Positions 63,120 to 64,000 of a stretch of 64,000 nt of DNA are shown here, piece by piece. The notes under the pieces were generated by a model. The model did no database searches. It saw only the letters and a list, made by a program, of their open reading frames with translations, and was not told where the DNA came from. Within the stretch, counting starts at the first letter, position 1, and the number at the start of each line of letters is the position of its first letter. The stretch lies in NCBI RefSeq assembly GCF_033807575.1, contig NC_084717.1, positions 5,147,692 to 5,211,691 of the forward strand. Reading direction: 5' to 3'. The position numbers were made by a program, and so were the translations under genes. The stretch is from Cydia pomonella (Eukaryota > Arthropoda > Insecta > Lepidoptera > Tortricidae).

Positions 63120-64000
63120 AACTCGACGTAGCTTCAAAGGCCAGGAGCGTCTAAGCGGAGCGTGGTTTCATGCGAGACCGTAGGTCAACCGATATTGTCC
63201 ATGACCTGTCAAAGGTGCTTTATAAACGAACTGGCGGACCGAAGCGTACGAACGCGGCGCGCTTCTTGCGAGGCCGAAAGTTCTAGTTTTTCCCTGCCTT
63301 CCTATTTGTATCTTTCTATAAAAAAAATATGCAATAGTTGAACCAATGCATCAATGCATTATTATACTTCAAGTTAGATAAAAACACCGATAAGTCGTCC
63401 GTGAAATATGAAGCGGAATTTCCGCATCGCTCATTTAAATATGTTACTCGCAGCTTCCAAGATATGCTATATTTCTACACTACGTAACCTCTTATCAAAC
63501 TATTGACATATGAAAAGCAACCTTAACATTAGGACCATAAAGTTCATGTCTAAAAAGCGCAAGGCAAAGATATGATTTTAAAGATATTGGCAAGGCATTT
63601 TCTTTAGCACTTACGCAAACTCGTAAAAAACAAAGGGTGCTACTTGAAAACTAACTCTATTCATTACACATTTAGGTTTTTAATAGAGAAAGTGCAACGT
63701 GAAGATATGATATTCACGATGACGGCATATTTCTTTAAGAGAGCTCGGATCGAGGCAACCAATACTTACTCTTTTTAGTTGTTCTTGGCAATACATCTTT
63801 TGCTTCAGTACTTTTGTACGTACACGTACCATACATATAAGAGATCTTTTATTTTAGAACCTACCATATTTGTGTTTATATCTACCATGAGCAAATTATA
63901 TCCGCATTTGTCCATCCTTACTATACTATCCTTAATTTTTTAGCTTTACAAAGAGCAAGAGGTAAGTTAGCGCTTTTTATGAGGCTCTTTAATTGTTATT
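63120..64000. other. No gene seen; possible micro-exon at the end
   Basis: 63230-63290 is GC-richer (GCGTACGAACGCGGCGCGCT) but not clearly coding. Near the end a pyrimidine-rich TTAATTTTTTAG, 18 nt and AGAG|GTAAGT (63944-63961) could mark a micro-exon. Nothing else is seen. Confidence 0.3.

Noticed and set aside
1..64000. LTR retrotransposons or integrated viral sequences
   Set aside because: No paired long terminal repeats, gag/pol aspartic protease or integrase motifs, or viral protein signatures were seen.

Overview
The window looks like lepidopteran (moth or butterfly) nuclear DNA. It is AT-rich and non-coding over nearly all of its length, and is built from repeats that I recognise as typical of Lepidoptera: tRNA-headed SINEs with an internal AT tract and a TATTTATT tail, palindromic MITEs with TA target duplications, a Helitron ending in a GC hairpin plus CTAG, and 5'-truncated non-LTR retrotransposons. 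I see no operons, rRNA, free-standing tRNA genes, CRISPR or complete host genes. No database search was possible, so family names are limited to what termini, target duplications and protein motifs show. Letter labels (family A, B and so on) are mine.

Layout. 0.3-9 kb: scattered MITEs, a three-deep nest (2301-2890), one SINE with a 19-bp target duplication, and two C-terminal LINE fragments on the minus strand. 9-19 kb: SINEs, polyadenylated retroelement copies, TA-flanked palindromes and a 466-bp inverted-repeat element. 19.7-23.6 kb: the best-resolved structure, a 3036-bp Helitron remnant carrying a broken Pif1-type helicase, inserted cleanly in the AT tract of a SINE and followed by a second repeat interrupted by an inverted SINE. 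24-31 kb: more SINEs and MITEs, a 91-bp tandem duplication, a LINE end, and a good candidate host exon on the minus strand (30129-30253). 31-44 kb: palindromic elements, several nested in one another. 44.7-46.1 kb: a 5'-truncated LINE with 350 open codons of reverse transcriptase. 47-58 kb: long copies of a family that begins AGGGTTCCGTAG, LINE ends and nested MITEs. 58-64 kb: further MITEs, a possible host exon on the plus strand (61101-61297) and a mariner 5' end interrupted by a retroposon.

The main story is layering. At least eleven elements sit inside other elements, and target duplications give relative ages in several cases. Host coding content appears limited to one well-supported short exon and a few weak candidates, so the window is probably introns and intergenic space of one or more genes. 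Gaps between listed features of a few hundred bases that have no entry of their own are AT-rich sequence in which I recognise nothing.
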